Below, one piece after another: positions 54,178 to 61,336 of a DNA stretch of 64,000 nt. Source of the stretch: Coprothermobacter platensis DSM 11748 (GTDB lineage Bacteria > Coprothermobacterota > Coprothermobacteria > Coprothermobacterales > Coprothermobacteraceae); assembly GCF_000378005.1 (NCBI RefSeq), contig NZ_KB899040.1:1069145-1133144 (forward strand). Reading direction: 5' to 3'. The stretch's first letter is position 1. Each line of letters begins with the position of its first letter. Under the pieces are notes generated by a model that did not search any database, was not told where the DNA came from, and saw only the letters and a program-made list of their open reading frames with translations. A program made the translations under genes and the position numbers.

Positions 54178-54356
54178 CAGGCATCAGGATTGTATTTGAT
54201 CCTTTGGGTGAAACGCTGAGGCAAGCGCGAAAAGAAATTTCAGAATATCTGGAATTTTTACAACAACGAACGACCTCATCAATCCTTTAGATATTCCACT
54301 GCTACCGAAGTAATTAACAAAAAGGCTCATGATGAGGTTTTAGCCATAAGCCGATA
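54178..54356 (+). mobile_element. remnant of IS3/IS150-like transposase C-terminus, frameshifted
   Basis: In the plus strand one frame reads RQARKEISEYLEF and the next frame (one extra T) continues FYNNERPHQSFRYSTATEVINKKAH, ending at TAA 54354-54356. This is the integrase-core ending (the ERPHQSL-YxTPxEV signature) of IS3/IS481-type transposases. No terminal inverted repeats or full gene remain. It lies between the BlaI-like operon and the ArsR cassette, marking an insertion hot spot. Confidence 0.65.
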
Positions 54357-54502
54357 AGTTCCCAAGCGTGCCTTAAGCACAGAAGTCGCCGCCCACTTTA
54401 CAAGCCCGTTCAAAGGCATAGCTACATCATGGGCCTAAGGTGATGGAACATATACAGGGAAGCAGTGTGTAGAATTCTTTGAAAGACGTATAAATTTAAA
54501 AT

Positions 54503-54868
54503 CTACACTTGTTGTTGAGGTCTGACTTTTTGTAGTATCTTTACAATCTCTTCCGTTCTTAAAACCTTACCGTAAGAGACCACTTTCCCATCAACTACTA
54601 AAGCAGGCGTTGTCATGACGCCATAGGCCGCAATCTGCGAGAAATCCGTTACATGGTCAATGGTAGTATCCATGCCAAGTAGCTTAAGTGCCTCTTTTGT
54701 TGCCGCCTCAAGCTGATTGCATTTTGCGCACCCGCTTCCGAGGATCTTTACGCTCGCGCCCTCGTCTTTAGCATGTTCGGCCTTTGCCATATTTTCTGCA
54801 TCGCAGTTTCCTCCGCTGCAGGATGTTGTTTCTTCCTCTTTCTTTTCGAATGGTAACATGTTTATCAT
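54503..54868 (-). CDS. thioredoxin-like (redox-active disulfide) protein
   Basis: A 121-aa thioredoxin_3 type protein with active-site CAKC (VKILGSGCAKCNQLE), an N-terminal tail with SCSGGNC, and a C-terminal region TTPALVVDGKVVSYG. Such TM0996-like proteins are usually encoded beside a permease and an ArsR regulator, as here. It follows the permease by 8 nt and would act with it. Possibly delivers reducing power for metalloid handling (inference). GC looks higher than in neighbouring genes. Confidence 0.87.
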   Translation of the reverse strand: MINMLPFEKKEEETTSCSGGNCDAENMAKAEHAKDEGASVKILGSGCAKCNQLEAATKEALKLLGMDTTIDHVTDFSQIAAYGVMTTPALVVDGKVVSYGKVLRTEEIVKILQKVRPQQQV

Positions 54869-54876
54869 ACCCCTTT

Positions 54877-55902
54877 CTATATAATAAATCCCTGAATAGC
54901 GTTAAAAAAGTAGCCTACTACAATAATACCAATAGTGCAAATTACGATGAACAACGTCAGCAGTTTCGGCTTGACCGCCTTACGCAGCATAATCATAGAT
55001 GGTATAGATAGCGTGGTGACGGCCATCATGAACGAAAGAACAGTCCCGAGGTTGGCCCCTTTTGATAACAGGGCTTGTGCAATCGGGATGACACCGAATA
55101 TATCGGCATACATCGGAACGCCGACAAGAGTAGCCAATACTACGCCAAACGGATTTTTACTGCCCAGGGCCGCGACCACCCATTCCTCGGGAATCCAGTT
55201 GTGAATAACGGCCCCGATGCCCACGCCGATCAGGATATATGGGAATACCTTTTTAAAGGTGGACAGCATCTGGTCCTTCGCATAAGCCAAGCGCTCCTTG
55301 ATAGTCAGGTTGGGTGATTCTAAGTCTACGCTTCCTGCCGTCATAACAAAGCTTTCCACATGCCTTTCCATGTGCAGCCCTTCAATAATCGTACCGCCAA
55401 TGACAGCGATAATGAGTCCGACGATTACATATATGACGGCTACTTTCGTACCGAAAATGCTCATTAGCAGAAGCAGAGAACCCAAGTCGACCATGGGGGA
55501 AGAGATGAGGAACGAGAACGTTACCCCAACAGGAAGCCCCGCCGATGTAAAACCGATGAACAGTGGAATGGATGAGCAGGAACAAAACGGCGTTACTGTA
55601 CCAAGTAAAGCCGCAACTGAATTAGCCCAGATGCCATGGAACCGACCCAATATCTTCTTACTGCGCTCAGGCGGGAAATAGCTCTGAATATAACTGATAA
55701 AGAAAATCAAAAAGCACAACAATATAGTGATTTTGATAACATCGTAGGCAAAAAACTCGATACTTCCGCCCAAACGGGTGGATGTTTCCAGCCCCATACC
55801 GGAAAGGGCACTTCCTATCAGTTCATCGAGCCATCTCATGCCAAGAATTTGATATTGAATAAAATCCCAAATCCCTTTTAATGTTTGCATCTTGAGAAAC
55901 AT
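54877..55902 (-). CDS. permease (DUF318 / ArsP-like)
   Basis: A membrane protein of 341 aa with about eight to nine transmembrane helices. The segments TPFCSCSSIPLFIGFTSAG and FLISSPMVDLGSLLLL are the COG0701 hallmark containing CSCSS. ArsP relatives export trivalent organoarsenicals; others are of unknown substrate. A half-conserved ArsR-type site lies just upstream. ATG 55902 or ATG 55890 could be the start. Together with arsR and the thioredoxin-like gene it forms a cassette with different composition from the rest, so transfer is likely. Confidence 0.85.
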   Translation of the reverse strand: MFLKMQTLKGIWDFIQYQILGMRWLDELIGSALSGMGLETSTRLGGSIEFFAYDVIKITILLCFLIFFISYIQSYFPPERSKKILGRFHGIWANSVAALLGTVTPFCSCSSIPLFIGFTSAGLPVGVTFSFLISSPMVDLGSLLLLMSIFGTKVAVIYVIVGLIIAVIGGTIIEGLHMERHVESFVMTAGSVDLESPNLTIKERLAYAKDQMLSTFKKVFPYILIGVGIGAVIHNWIPEEWVVAALGSKNPFGVVLATLVGVPMYADIFGVIPIAQALLSKGANLGTVLSFMMAVTTLSIPSMIMLRKAVKPKLLTLFIVICTIGIIVVGYFFNAIQGFII

Positions 55903-55926
55903 CCTACATTCAATTTAGAAAACCTC

Positions 55927-55946
55927 ATATCAAATAATTTTGACGT
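55927..55946. promoter_or_regulatory. second ArsR-type site, upstream of the permease
   Basis: ATATCAAA then four bases then TTTGACGT; same half-site and spacing as the arsR operator, with the right arm partly diverged. Preceded by the same ACCTC as in the arsR site. Confidence 0.55.
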
Positions 55947-55981
55947 CTTCTGCTTCATAAAAGCCATACGGGTGATGGTTT

Positions 55982-56296
55982 CTATTGTTTGCAACATGTA
56001 TTCGCATCTAAACATGCGTTCGGCGTTGTTAGCTCTTTCAGCAGCGCAACTGCGTAAGCACTGCCTTTTTCGCTGATCTTATAGTGCACCCATTTTCCTT
56101 CTTGTCGGCTCTCCACAATACCTGAATCAACTAAAATCTTCATATGATATGAAAGCCCTGACTGTCCCAAGTCTAATTGTTCAAGAAGGACACAGGCACA
56201 TTTCTCACCACTGCGCAAAAGCTCAAGTATTTGTAGACGCTTTTCATCGCAAAATGCTTTAAATATCTTTGCTTGCTCCTTATATTTTGTATCCAA
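55982..56296 (-). CDS. ArsR family metalloregulator
   Basis: A 104-aa winged-helix regulator with LRSGEKCACVLLEQL (the CxC metal-binding signature of ArsR), recognition helix LGQSGLSYHMKILVDSG and wing VESRQEGKWVHYKIS. The protein has further Cys at its end (ANTCCKQ), where metals may also bind. TTG 56296 with GAGGTG. It probably represses itself and the permease through the two dyads. Metalloid inducers such as arsenite are likely (inference). Confidence 0.9.
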   Translation of the reverse strand: MDTKYKEQAKIFKAFCDEKRLQILELLRSGEKCACVLLEQLDLGQSGLSYHMKILVDSGIVESRQEGKWVHYKISEKGSAYAVALLKELTTPNACLDANTCCKQ

Positions 56297-56307
56297 GTAA
56301 TCACCTC

Positions 56308-56327
56308 ATATCAAAAATATTTGATAT
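56308..56327. promoter_or_regulatory. ArsR operator upstream of arsR
   Basis: A perfect dyad ATATCAAA, N4, TTTGATAT, about 12 nt before the TTG of arsR. Shape and sequence match ArsR/SmtB operators. Confidence 0.75.
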
Positions 56328-56476
56328 ATGATCATTGTATGTATAAAATCACATCTTGTCAATAGCCATCACATCGGAACTATTTGCGATGTATATTTTT
56401 CTTAATTAAGAGCAGCAATGATGTACTCAAGTACGCAAAAGCTCATATACCAAATTTGGACAATTGACACAAATTA

Positions 56477-56770
56477 ATGCTTTTAGCAGGATACGTAAAC
56501 AGCCAATTGATTCTTTCCCAAATTGCATCATCTTTTCCCCACTGCAAAAAAGATCTTGAAAAGATTGGCATAAGAAATTGTGGAGTCATAAACCCAGTCA
56601 CGAACTACGATCTTATAGCAGGAGTGACAACATTCAAGTTTATGATATTTCATCAGTCAAACAGGCTCCTAAATAATGACGAGCACTTCTTACTACAAAA
56701 CTTGATCAGAGTTGACAATATGCATGGCCCACAACTAAGTAGACACATAATGAGCTACCCATGTTTTTAA
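56477..56770 (+). CDS. doubtful hypothetical ORF, 97 aa
   Basis: An open frame with two Cys and no ribosome site, located in an otherwise gene-free stretch between arsR and the SDR gene (56328-56926). The translation shows no motif I know. Low confidence that it is a gene; it could be debris from an inserted element. Confidence 0.25.
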   Translation: MLLAGYVNSQLILSQIASSFPHCKKDLEKIGIRNCGVINPVTNYDLIAGVTTFKFMIFHQSNRLLNNDEHFLLQNLIRVDNMHGPQLSRHIMSYPCF

Positions 56771-56838
56771 AGGATGACGCCATTGCAAGGAAAAGCGATT
56801 GTGCGATGTTTCTAAAGTATATGATTAGTTCAAAGCAA

Positions 56839-56888
56839 AAAGGATAAGGCATCACAGCTTTGCTTTAATGATGGATGCCTTATCCTTT
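56839..56888. terminator. hairpin downstream of the SDR gene
   Basis: A 15-bp stem (AAAGGATAAGGCATC and complement) with 20-nt loop, 38 nt beyond the SDR stop in the minus direction. T-rich flank on the minus strand. Confidence 0.75.
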
Positions 56889-56926
56889 AAATTTTCTAAA
56901 TGTAACCTTGTGTTACGCTTTACGGC

Positions 56927-57691
56927 CTAATAAGCAGTCCACCCTCCGTCGACTACCAGCACAGATCCGGTCACCCAAGAAGCTTCATCGGAAGCCAAAT
57001 AAAGAGCAGCATAAGCGATGTCTTCTGGTTTACCAAGCCTTTTTATAAGGTGCCTGTTTATCCATTGTTGAACGACTTCCGGTTGTTCTATGAACGGTTT
57101 AGTAATATCGGCTTCCACCATACCTGGGCATATGACGTTAACCCTTATGTTATGGGGAGCATATTCCACTGCAAGCTGTCTGGAAAAAGAAATTATGGCG
57201 CCCTTTGTTGCACTATGTGCAGCAAAGCTGAGACCCTGCCCGCCCATAAGCGCAAGTATGGAAGAAGTGTTTATGACAGCTCCTCCACCATTTTCAATGA
57301 GAAGTGGTAGTCCGTAATGACAACTCCAATAGACCATGTTCAGCTCGTTGTCCATAGATTTGCTCCACTTTTCCCAGTCTAATTCAAGAAATGACGGAGC
57401 AAATTCTGGATGTGCAGCATTGTTGTAAAGTATGTCCAATTTCCCATAAGTGTCCTTGACGAAATCTATTAACGCCTTAACTTCATTTTCCTTTGATAGG
57501 TCTGTTTTCAAGTATTTGTATTCTCCACCAAACGCTGCTATTTCTTGTGCCGTTTCCTCCAGTAAGTTTTCTCTCCTTCCACAGCCGACAACTTTCGCGC
57601 CCTCTTTAGCAAACAGTACGGCGGCTGCCTTCCCTTGCCCCGTTCCTGTTCCTGTAATCAGTGCAACTTTACCTTCCAATCTTCCTGCCAT
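56927..57691 (-). CDS. short-chain dehydrogenase/reductase with His in place of the catalytic Tyr
   Basis: Classical-type SDR of 254 aa. The cofactor loop TGTGTGQG (13-20) and NNAA (90-93) are present, with Ser143/144 in NTSS. But the YxxxK site reads HSATK: His159 and Lys163, codon CAT, so the catalytic Tyr is gone. The C-terminal RVNVICPGMVEADITKPF is normal. The Ser-to-His spacing is also two residues longer than usual. Loss of activity or a changed reaction is possible. ATG 57691 follows AAGGAGAGTG. Confidence 0.87.
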   Translation of the reverse strand: MAGRLEGKVALITGTGTGQGKAAAVLFAKEGAKVVGCGRRENLLEETAQEIAAFGGEYKYLKTDLSKENEVKALIDFVKDTYGKLDILYNNAAHPEFAPSFLELDWEKWSKSMDNELNMVYWSCHYGLPLLIENGGGAVINTSSILALMGGQGLSFAAHSATKGAIISFSRQLAVEYAPHNIRVNVICPGMVEADITKPFIEQPEVVQQWINRHLIKRLGKPEDIAYAALYLASDEASWVTGSVLVVDGGWTAY

Positions 57692-58028
57692 TCATTTCAC
57701 TCTCCTTCACAAGTTGAAAAGGAGACATCTGCATATTAAGTGCAATTGCATGTCTCTTGCTTGGCATTATACACCTCCACATATTCCAAGCTTATATTAG
57801 GTTTTATGTGGAAATAATTCCAATACTTGGATACTATATTTATACACATTTCACTATACGCATAACTGTTTATCCGTAATGCTGGTTTTTGATATTAGCC
57901 AAGTTTGAGCGAGTGCATAAACTATGTGCATATAAAACTTTTGGATCATATCCTATTGGCACTGCTAAAATTAAGTGGAGCAATCTTGCCTTTCAAGTTT
58001 TTTACATAATCTTATCAGGAGGGAAAAC
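57692..58028. other. intergenic region, no gene seen
   Basis: A 337-bp AT-rich stretch separating the divergent SDR and FNT genes. It contains an imperfect 7-bp GAGACAT/ATGTCTC inverted repeat near 57730-57757 and several TATA-like sequences, but no gene with a ribosome site except the FNT start at 58029. Confidence 0.5.
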
Positions 58029-58865
58029 ATGGACCAAACGAACTTGTTATCGCCGAAAGAAATAGCAGAGAAATGGGTGGAAACAGGCGCTAACAAATGT
58101 CAGCTCCCCATTTCCAAAATGTTTGTACTTGCTGTGCTCGCTGGCGCATATATTGCTTTCGGGGCTCAACTCTTTCTTTTAGTAGGTTCCGATACCACCA
58201 TGGGATTTGGATTTTCAAAGTTTCTCTCTGCCAGCGTATTCACTGTGGGCTTGATGCTCGTTATACTGTGTGGAGCAGAATTGTTCACAGGTAATAACCT
58301 CATTATCATCTCCGTTTTGCAGAAAAGAGCTTCGTGGGGCGATCTTTTAAAGAACTGGTTTGTTGTGTACGCTGGTAATTTTGTTGGAGCTTTAGTTGTC
58401 GCCCTTTTTCTGTTCTTAGCTGGTACTTGGAGCTTAAATGGTAACTTAGTTGGCGCGAATGCTCTTAAGGTAGCAGCATCAAAAACCTCTCTCACATTTG
58501 TTCAGGCGTTTTTCAGAGGCATTTTGTGCAATTGGCTTGTTTGTCTGGCAGTATGGTTAGCTACAGCATCCAAAGATGTGGTAGGCAAGCTTTTCGGCAT
58601 CTACTTTCCTATCATGGCTTTTGTAGCTTCGTCTTTTGAGCACTCTGTGGCAAATATGTTTTTCATACCTTATGGCATTTTATTAAAATCCGTGCCCAGT
58701 GTGATTGCAGCCACTGGAAAAACAGTAAGCAGTTTTTCTAATGTCAACGCGAGCACACTTTTTACTAAAAACCTAATACCTGTAACACTTGGCAACATCG
58801 TAGGTGGAGCCTTTTTTGTTGGATTCATATACTGGTACGTTTACTTGAATAATACAAAGTTATGA
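58029..58865 (+). CDS. formate/nitrite transporter family channel
   Basis: Six-helix FNT channel, 278 aa. Characteristic N-terminal SPKEIAEKWVETGANKC, the GAELFTGNN stretch with the pore region and RGILCNWLVCLAVW in the second half, and GFGFSKFL. It conducts formate, nitrite or hydrosulfide. In a fermenter formate export is plausible. ATG 58029 follows AGGAGGG; a longer frame upstream lacks a ribosome site. A stalk-domain fragment continues directly in the same frame after its TGA. Confidence 0.92.
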   Translation: MDQTNLLSPKEIAEKWVETGANKCQLPISKMFVLAVLAGAYIAFGAQLFLLVGSDTTMGFGFSKFLSASVFTVGLMLVILCGAELFTGNNLIIISVLQKRASWGDLLKNWFVVYAGNFVGALVVALFLFLAGTWSLNGNLVGANALKVAASKTSLTFVQAFFRGILCNWLVCLAVWLATASKDVVGKLFGIYFPIMAFVASSFEHSVANMFFIPYGILLKSVPSVIAATGKTVSSFSNVNASTLFTKNLIPVTLGNIVGGAFFVGFIYWYVYLNNTKL

Positions 58866-59279
58866 TCCGTAGCCGTAAATTTTATACATGCTGCCAACGT
58901 TATAGAACTGCAAGTAGGCAATCCAGTATTCAAAGTAAACGGCAAATCTATGACTTTAGACAGCCCGCCGATAATCAAGAACAGCAGGACTTTGCTGCCT
59001 ATCAGAGCAGTTGTAGAAGCTATGGGAGGCACTGTAGCTTGGTCTGAAGCAAAAAAACAAGTAGCAATAAACTATAAGGACAACTCTATTGTCTTGATAA
59101 TTAACAATAACATAGCGGTTGTAAACGGTGCAGTAAAGCAAATTGATGAAAACAATCCTAATGTAGTGCCTGAGATAATCAATGGACGAACGATGCTACC
59201 TCTAAGGTTTGTAGCTGAATCGCTTGGTTGTCAGGTCAGCTGGGATGACAAGACGAAAACTATAACAATTACCTATTAG
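58866..59279 (+). pseudogene. fragment of a copper-amine-oxidase-N (stalk) domain protein
   Basis: The 138 codons after the FNT stop, in the same frame, encode only the C-terminal stalk region: VIELQVGNPVF, SPPIIKNSRTLLPIRAVVEA and NGRTMLPLRFVAESLG. It aligns from SVAVNF to the end with the C-terminal stalk of the 36536 protein and to the subtilisin at 61337. The N-terminal part is missing and no start with ribosome site is seen (the first ATG is 58950). It is a truncated paralogue, probably left by recombination; expression is doubtful. Confidence 0.7.
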
Positions 59280-59318
59280 CCACGCTTCTATCAGTAAAAA
59301 CAGTCAATGTCCTACTTT

Positions 59319-59353
59319 GGAGGGCAGGAGTCTTTGCTGCCCTTCTGCCCTCC
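59319..59353 (+). terminator. GC-rich hairpin after the stalk fragment
   Basis: GGAGGGCAG and CTGCCCTCC (9-bp stem, with an inner GGGCAG/CTGCCC alternative). Followed by a loose T-rich stretch. Separates the FNT unit from the aldehyde dehydrogenase. Confidence 0.55.
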
Positions 59354-59454
59354 TGCCATCCGTTTACTTTGAATGGTTTTGTTTTTGTAAGTATACTATC
59401 TCCCCAAAAAGTGATAAAATGCGGTCAGTTATAAGTTGTCGGGGGTGAAAAATT

Positions 59455-60945
59455 ATGGAAGTACAAAAAGTGTGGGACGACAGCTACAAAATGCTGATCG
59501 GTGGTAAATTCGTAGATGCCAGCGACGGTAAGACGATTAAGTCCTACTGCCCCGCCGACGGTGAGCTATTGGCTAGTTTTCCAGAAGCGACAAAGGAAGA
59601 TGTGGATACTGCTGTGAAAGCCGCATGGAAAGCATTTGAATCGTGGAAGAATGTCAGCGCAGCAGAACGTCAAGACATCTTAATGAAAATCGCAGATGCA
59701 ATCGATGCAAACAAGCAGAAGCTTGCCATGATTGAAACGATGGACAATGGTAAGCCAATCCGCGAAAGTATGGGAGACATCATGCTTGGTGCTGACCATT
59801 TCCGCTACTTTGCAGGCGTTGTGAGAAGCGAAGAAGACCAAGCATCCATAATCAATGACCCTGGTTCTGGTAATAACCTTAGCATCATCCTTCGCGAGCC
59901 CATAGGCGTAGTTGGACAAATCATACCATGGAACTTCCCATTTCTTATGGCAGCATGGAAGCTTGCACCAGTAATAGCTGCGGGATGCTGTACAGTCATT
60001 AAGCCATCGAACTACACGTCACTTAGCTTATTAGAATTGGCGAAATTAATTGCACCTATTGTTCCTCCGGGTGTAATAAATATTGTCACAGGCAGAGGTT
60101 CCACAACAGGGCAATACTTACTCGATCATCCTGATTTCCGCAAATTAGCGTTTACAGGATCTACAGAAGTAGGCTACAGCGTTTCTGAAGCCGCAACTAA
60201 AAAGCTGATCCCTGCAACGTTGGAATTAGGTGGAAAATCTGCGAACATCTTCTTCTCTGACTGCAATTGGAGAAAAGCTATCGACGGTGCTGAAATGGGA
60301 ATTTTGTATAACCAAGGACAAGTTTGCTGTGCTGGTTCACGCATCTTTGTGCAAGAAGATATTTATGACAAATTTGTGGCAGAACTTGTTGAAGCCTTCA
60401 AAAAGGTAAAAGTGGGGTTGCCGTGGGAACACGATACGCAAATGGGATCTCAAGTGAGTCAAGAGCAGTTGGATAAAATTCTTTCTTATGTTGAGATTGG
60501 AAAAAAGGAAGGAGCCAAAGTAGCTGTAGGCGGAGAAAGGAACACTGAGGGTCCATTGGCAAAAGGCTTCTTTATGAAACCCACTTTATTAATCGATGTT
60601 GATAACAAGATGAGAGTTGCTCAAGAAGAAATCTTTGGGCCAGTTGCATGTGTGATCAAATTCAAGAATGAAGAGGATGCTATTGCCATGGCTAATGACA
60701 CGCAATATGGCTTAGCAGGAGCTGTTTGGACACAAGATATCAATCGTGCTATACGGGTTGCGAGGGGCATTGAAGCCGGTAAAGTATGGGTGAATCAATA
60801 TAATAATCTACCTGCGGGTACTCCATTTGGTGGATACAAGAAATCGGGTATTGGCCGAGAAACCCATAAAATGATCATAGATGAGTACAGCGAGATCAAA
60901 AACATATTCATTAGCCTTGATGAAAATCCCACAGGATTATACTAA
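59455..60945 (+). CDS. aldehyde dehydrogenase (betaine/retinal aldehyde DH-like)
   Basis: NAD(P)-dependent aldehyde dehydrogenase, 496 aa. WNFPFLMAAWKLAPVIAAG, general base Glu257 in LELGGKSAN, nucleophile Cys291 in GQVCCAGSR and EEIFGPV are all standard. Specificity is not evident; oxidation of amino-acid-derived aldehydes is likely in this organism. The ATG follows GGGGGTG. The small selenoprotein candidate starts 28 nt after the stop and probably belongs to the same transcript. Confidence 0.94.
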   Translation: MEVQKVWDDSYKMLIGGKFVDASDGKTIKSYCPADGELLASFPEATKEDVDTAVKAAWKAFESWKNVSAAERQDILMKIADAIDANKQKLAMIETMDNGKPIRESMGDIMLGADHFRYFAGVVRSEEDQASIINDPGSGNNLSIILREPIGVVGQIIPWNFPFLMAAWKLAPVIAAGCCTVIKPSNYTSLSLLELAKLIAPIVPPGVINIVTGRGSTTGQYLLDHPDFRKLAFTGSTEVGYSVSEAATKKLIPATLELGGKSANIFFSDCNWRKAIDGAEMGILYNQGQVCCAGSRIFVQEDIYDKFVAELVEAFKKVKVGLPWEHDTQMGSQVSQEQLDKILSYVEIGKKEGAKVAVGGERNTEGPLAKGFFMKPTLLIDVDNKMRVAQEEIFGPVACVIKFKNEEDAIAMANDTQYGLAGAVWTQDINRAIRVARGIEAGKVWVNQYNNLPAGTPFGGYKKSGIGRETHKMIIDEYSEIKNIFISLDENPTGLY

Positions 60946-60972
60946 AAGCAGCCTATGGAAAGGAGATTGTAC

Positions 60973-61179
60973 ATGGTGATCACATTAGAAACACCGGTGG
61001 AAGACATTGTAAGAATTCCCGGTGCAGTAACCTATCTTACCGAGCAAGGGGTCTCACCTATTGGTTGAGATGGACCATTCCCAGGAACGCTCGGCAGGTT
61101 GCTCGAGATTAAAGGAATAACTGACACAGAAAAGTTTTTAGCACAGCTTAATGATTTTATAAATAAGCAAGGCAAATAG
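60973..61179 (+). CDS. probable small selenoprotein (DUF1858-like) with in-frame UGA
   Basis: ATG 60973 (AAGGAG upstream) to TAG 61177, 68 codons, with an in-frame TGA at 61066-61068 (codon 32). The part before the TGA reads VEDIVRIPGAVTYLTEQGVSPIG and that after reads DGPFPGTLGRLLEIKGI and LAQLNDFINK. Both halves form one domain resembling DUF1858-type proteins, in which the position equivalent to the TGA is usually Cys before a GxPxWGTL-like stretch. A hairpin 21 nt after the TGA (61090-61107) has stem CUCG/CGAG, bulged U, upper stem GCA/UGC and loop GGU. Sec insertion is the likeliest reading; a nonsense mutation is the alternative. Confidence 0.65.
61090..61107 (+). promoter_or_regulatory. 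candidate bacterial SECIS hairpin
   Basis: Left arm CTCGGCA, loop GGT, right arm TGC-T-CGAG with one bulged U: seven pairs. The upper stem and GGU loop match the recognised shape of the E. coli fdhF SECIS, although the bulge here is on the 3' side. The loop begins 28 bases after the UGA, in the usual bacterial range. Confidence 0.55.
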
Positions 61180-61336
61180 TTCTTAACATCTTCAAAATTA
61201 TGGGCAAAAAATGGCTGTGGCTCGTTTCATAGCTCTGGAACGGGCAACAGCCATTTCCATATAGCAGAGTAAAAATACCTCTGTCATGCTACAATGCGGA
61301 GTATAAACAAGGTGGTATCCGGGGAGGGTGAGTTTA

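Noticed and set aside
57719-57757. GAGACAT/ATGTCTC inverted repeat as terminator or operator
   Set aside because: The stem is interrupted and no T-run or promoter overlaps it; not enough to call a function.
58863-58865. FNT stop TGA as a selenocysteine codon joining the channel to the stalk fragment
   Set aside because: The FNT protein ends naturally at this point, no Cys is expected there, and I saw no SECIS-like hairpin after it.
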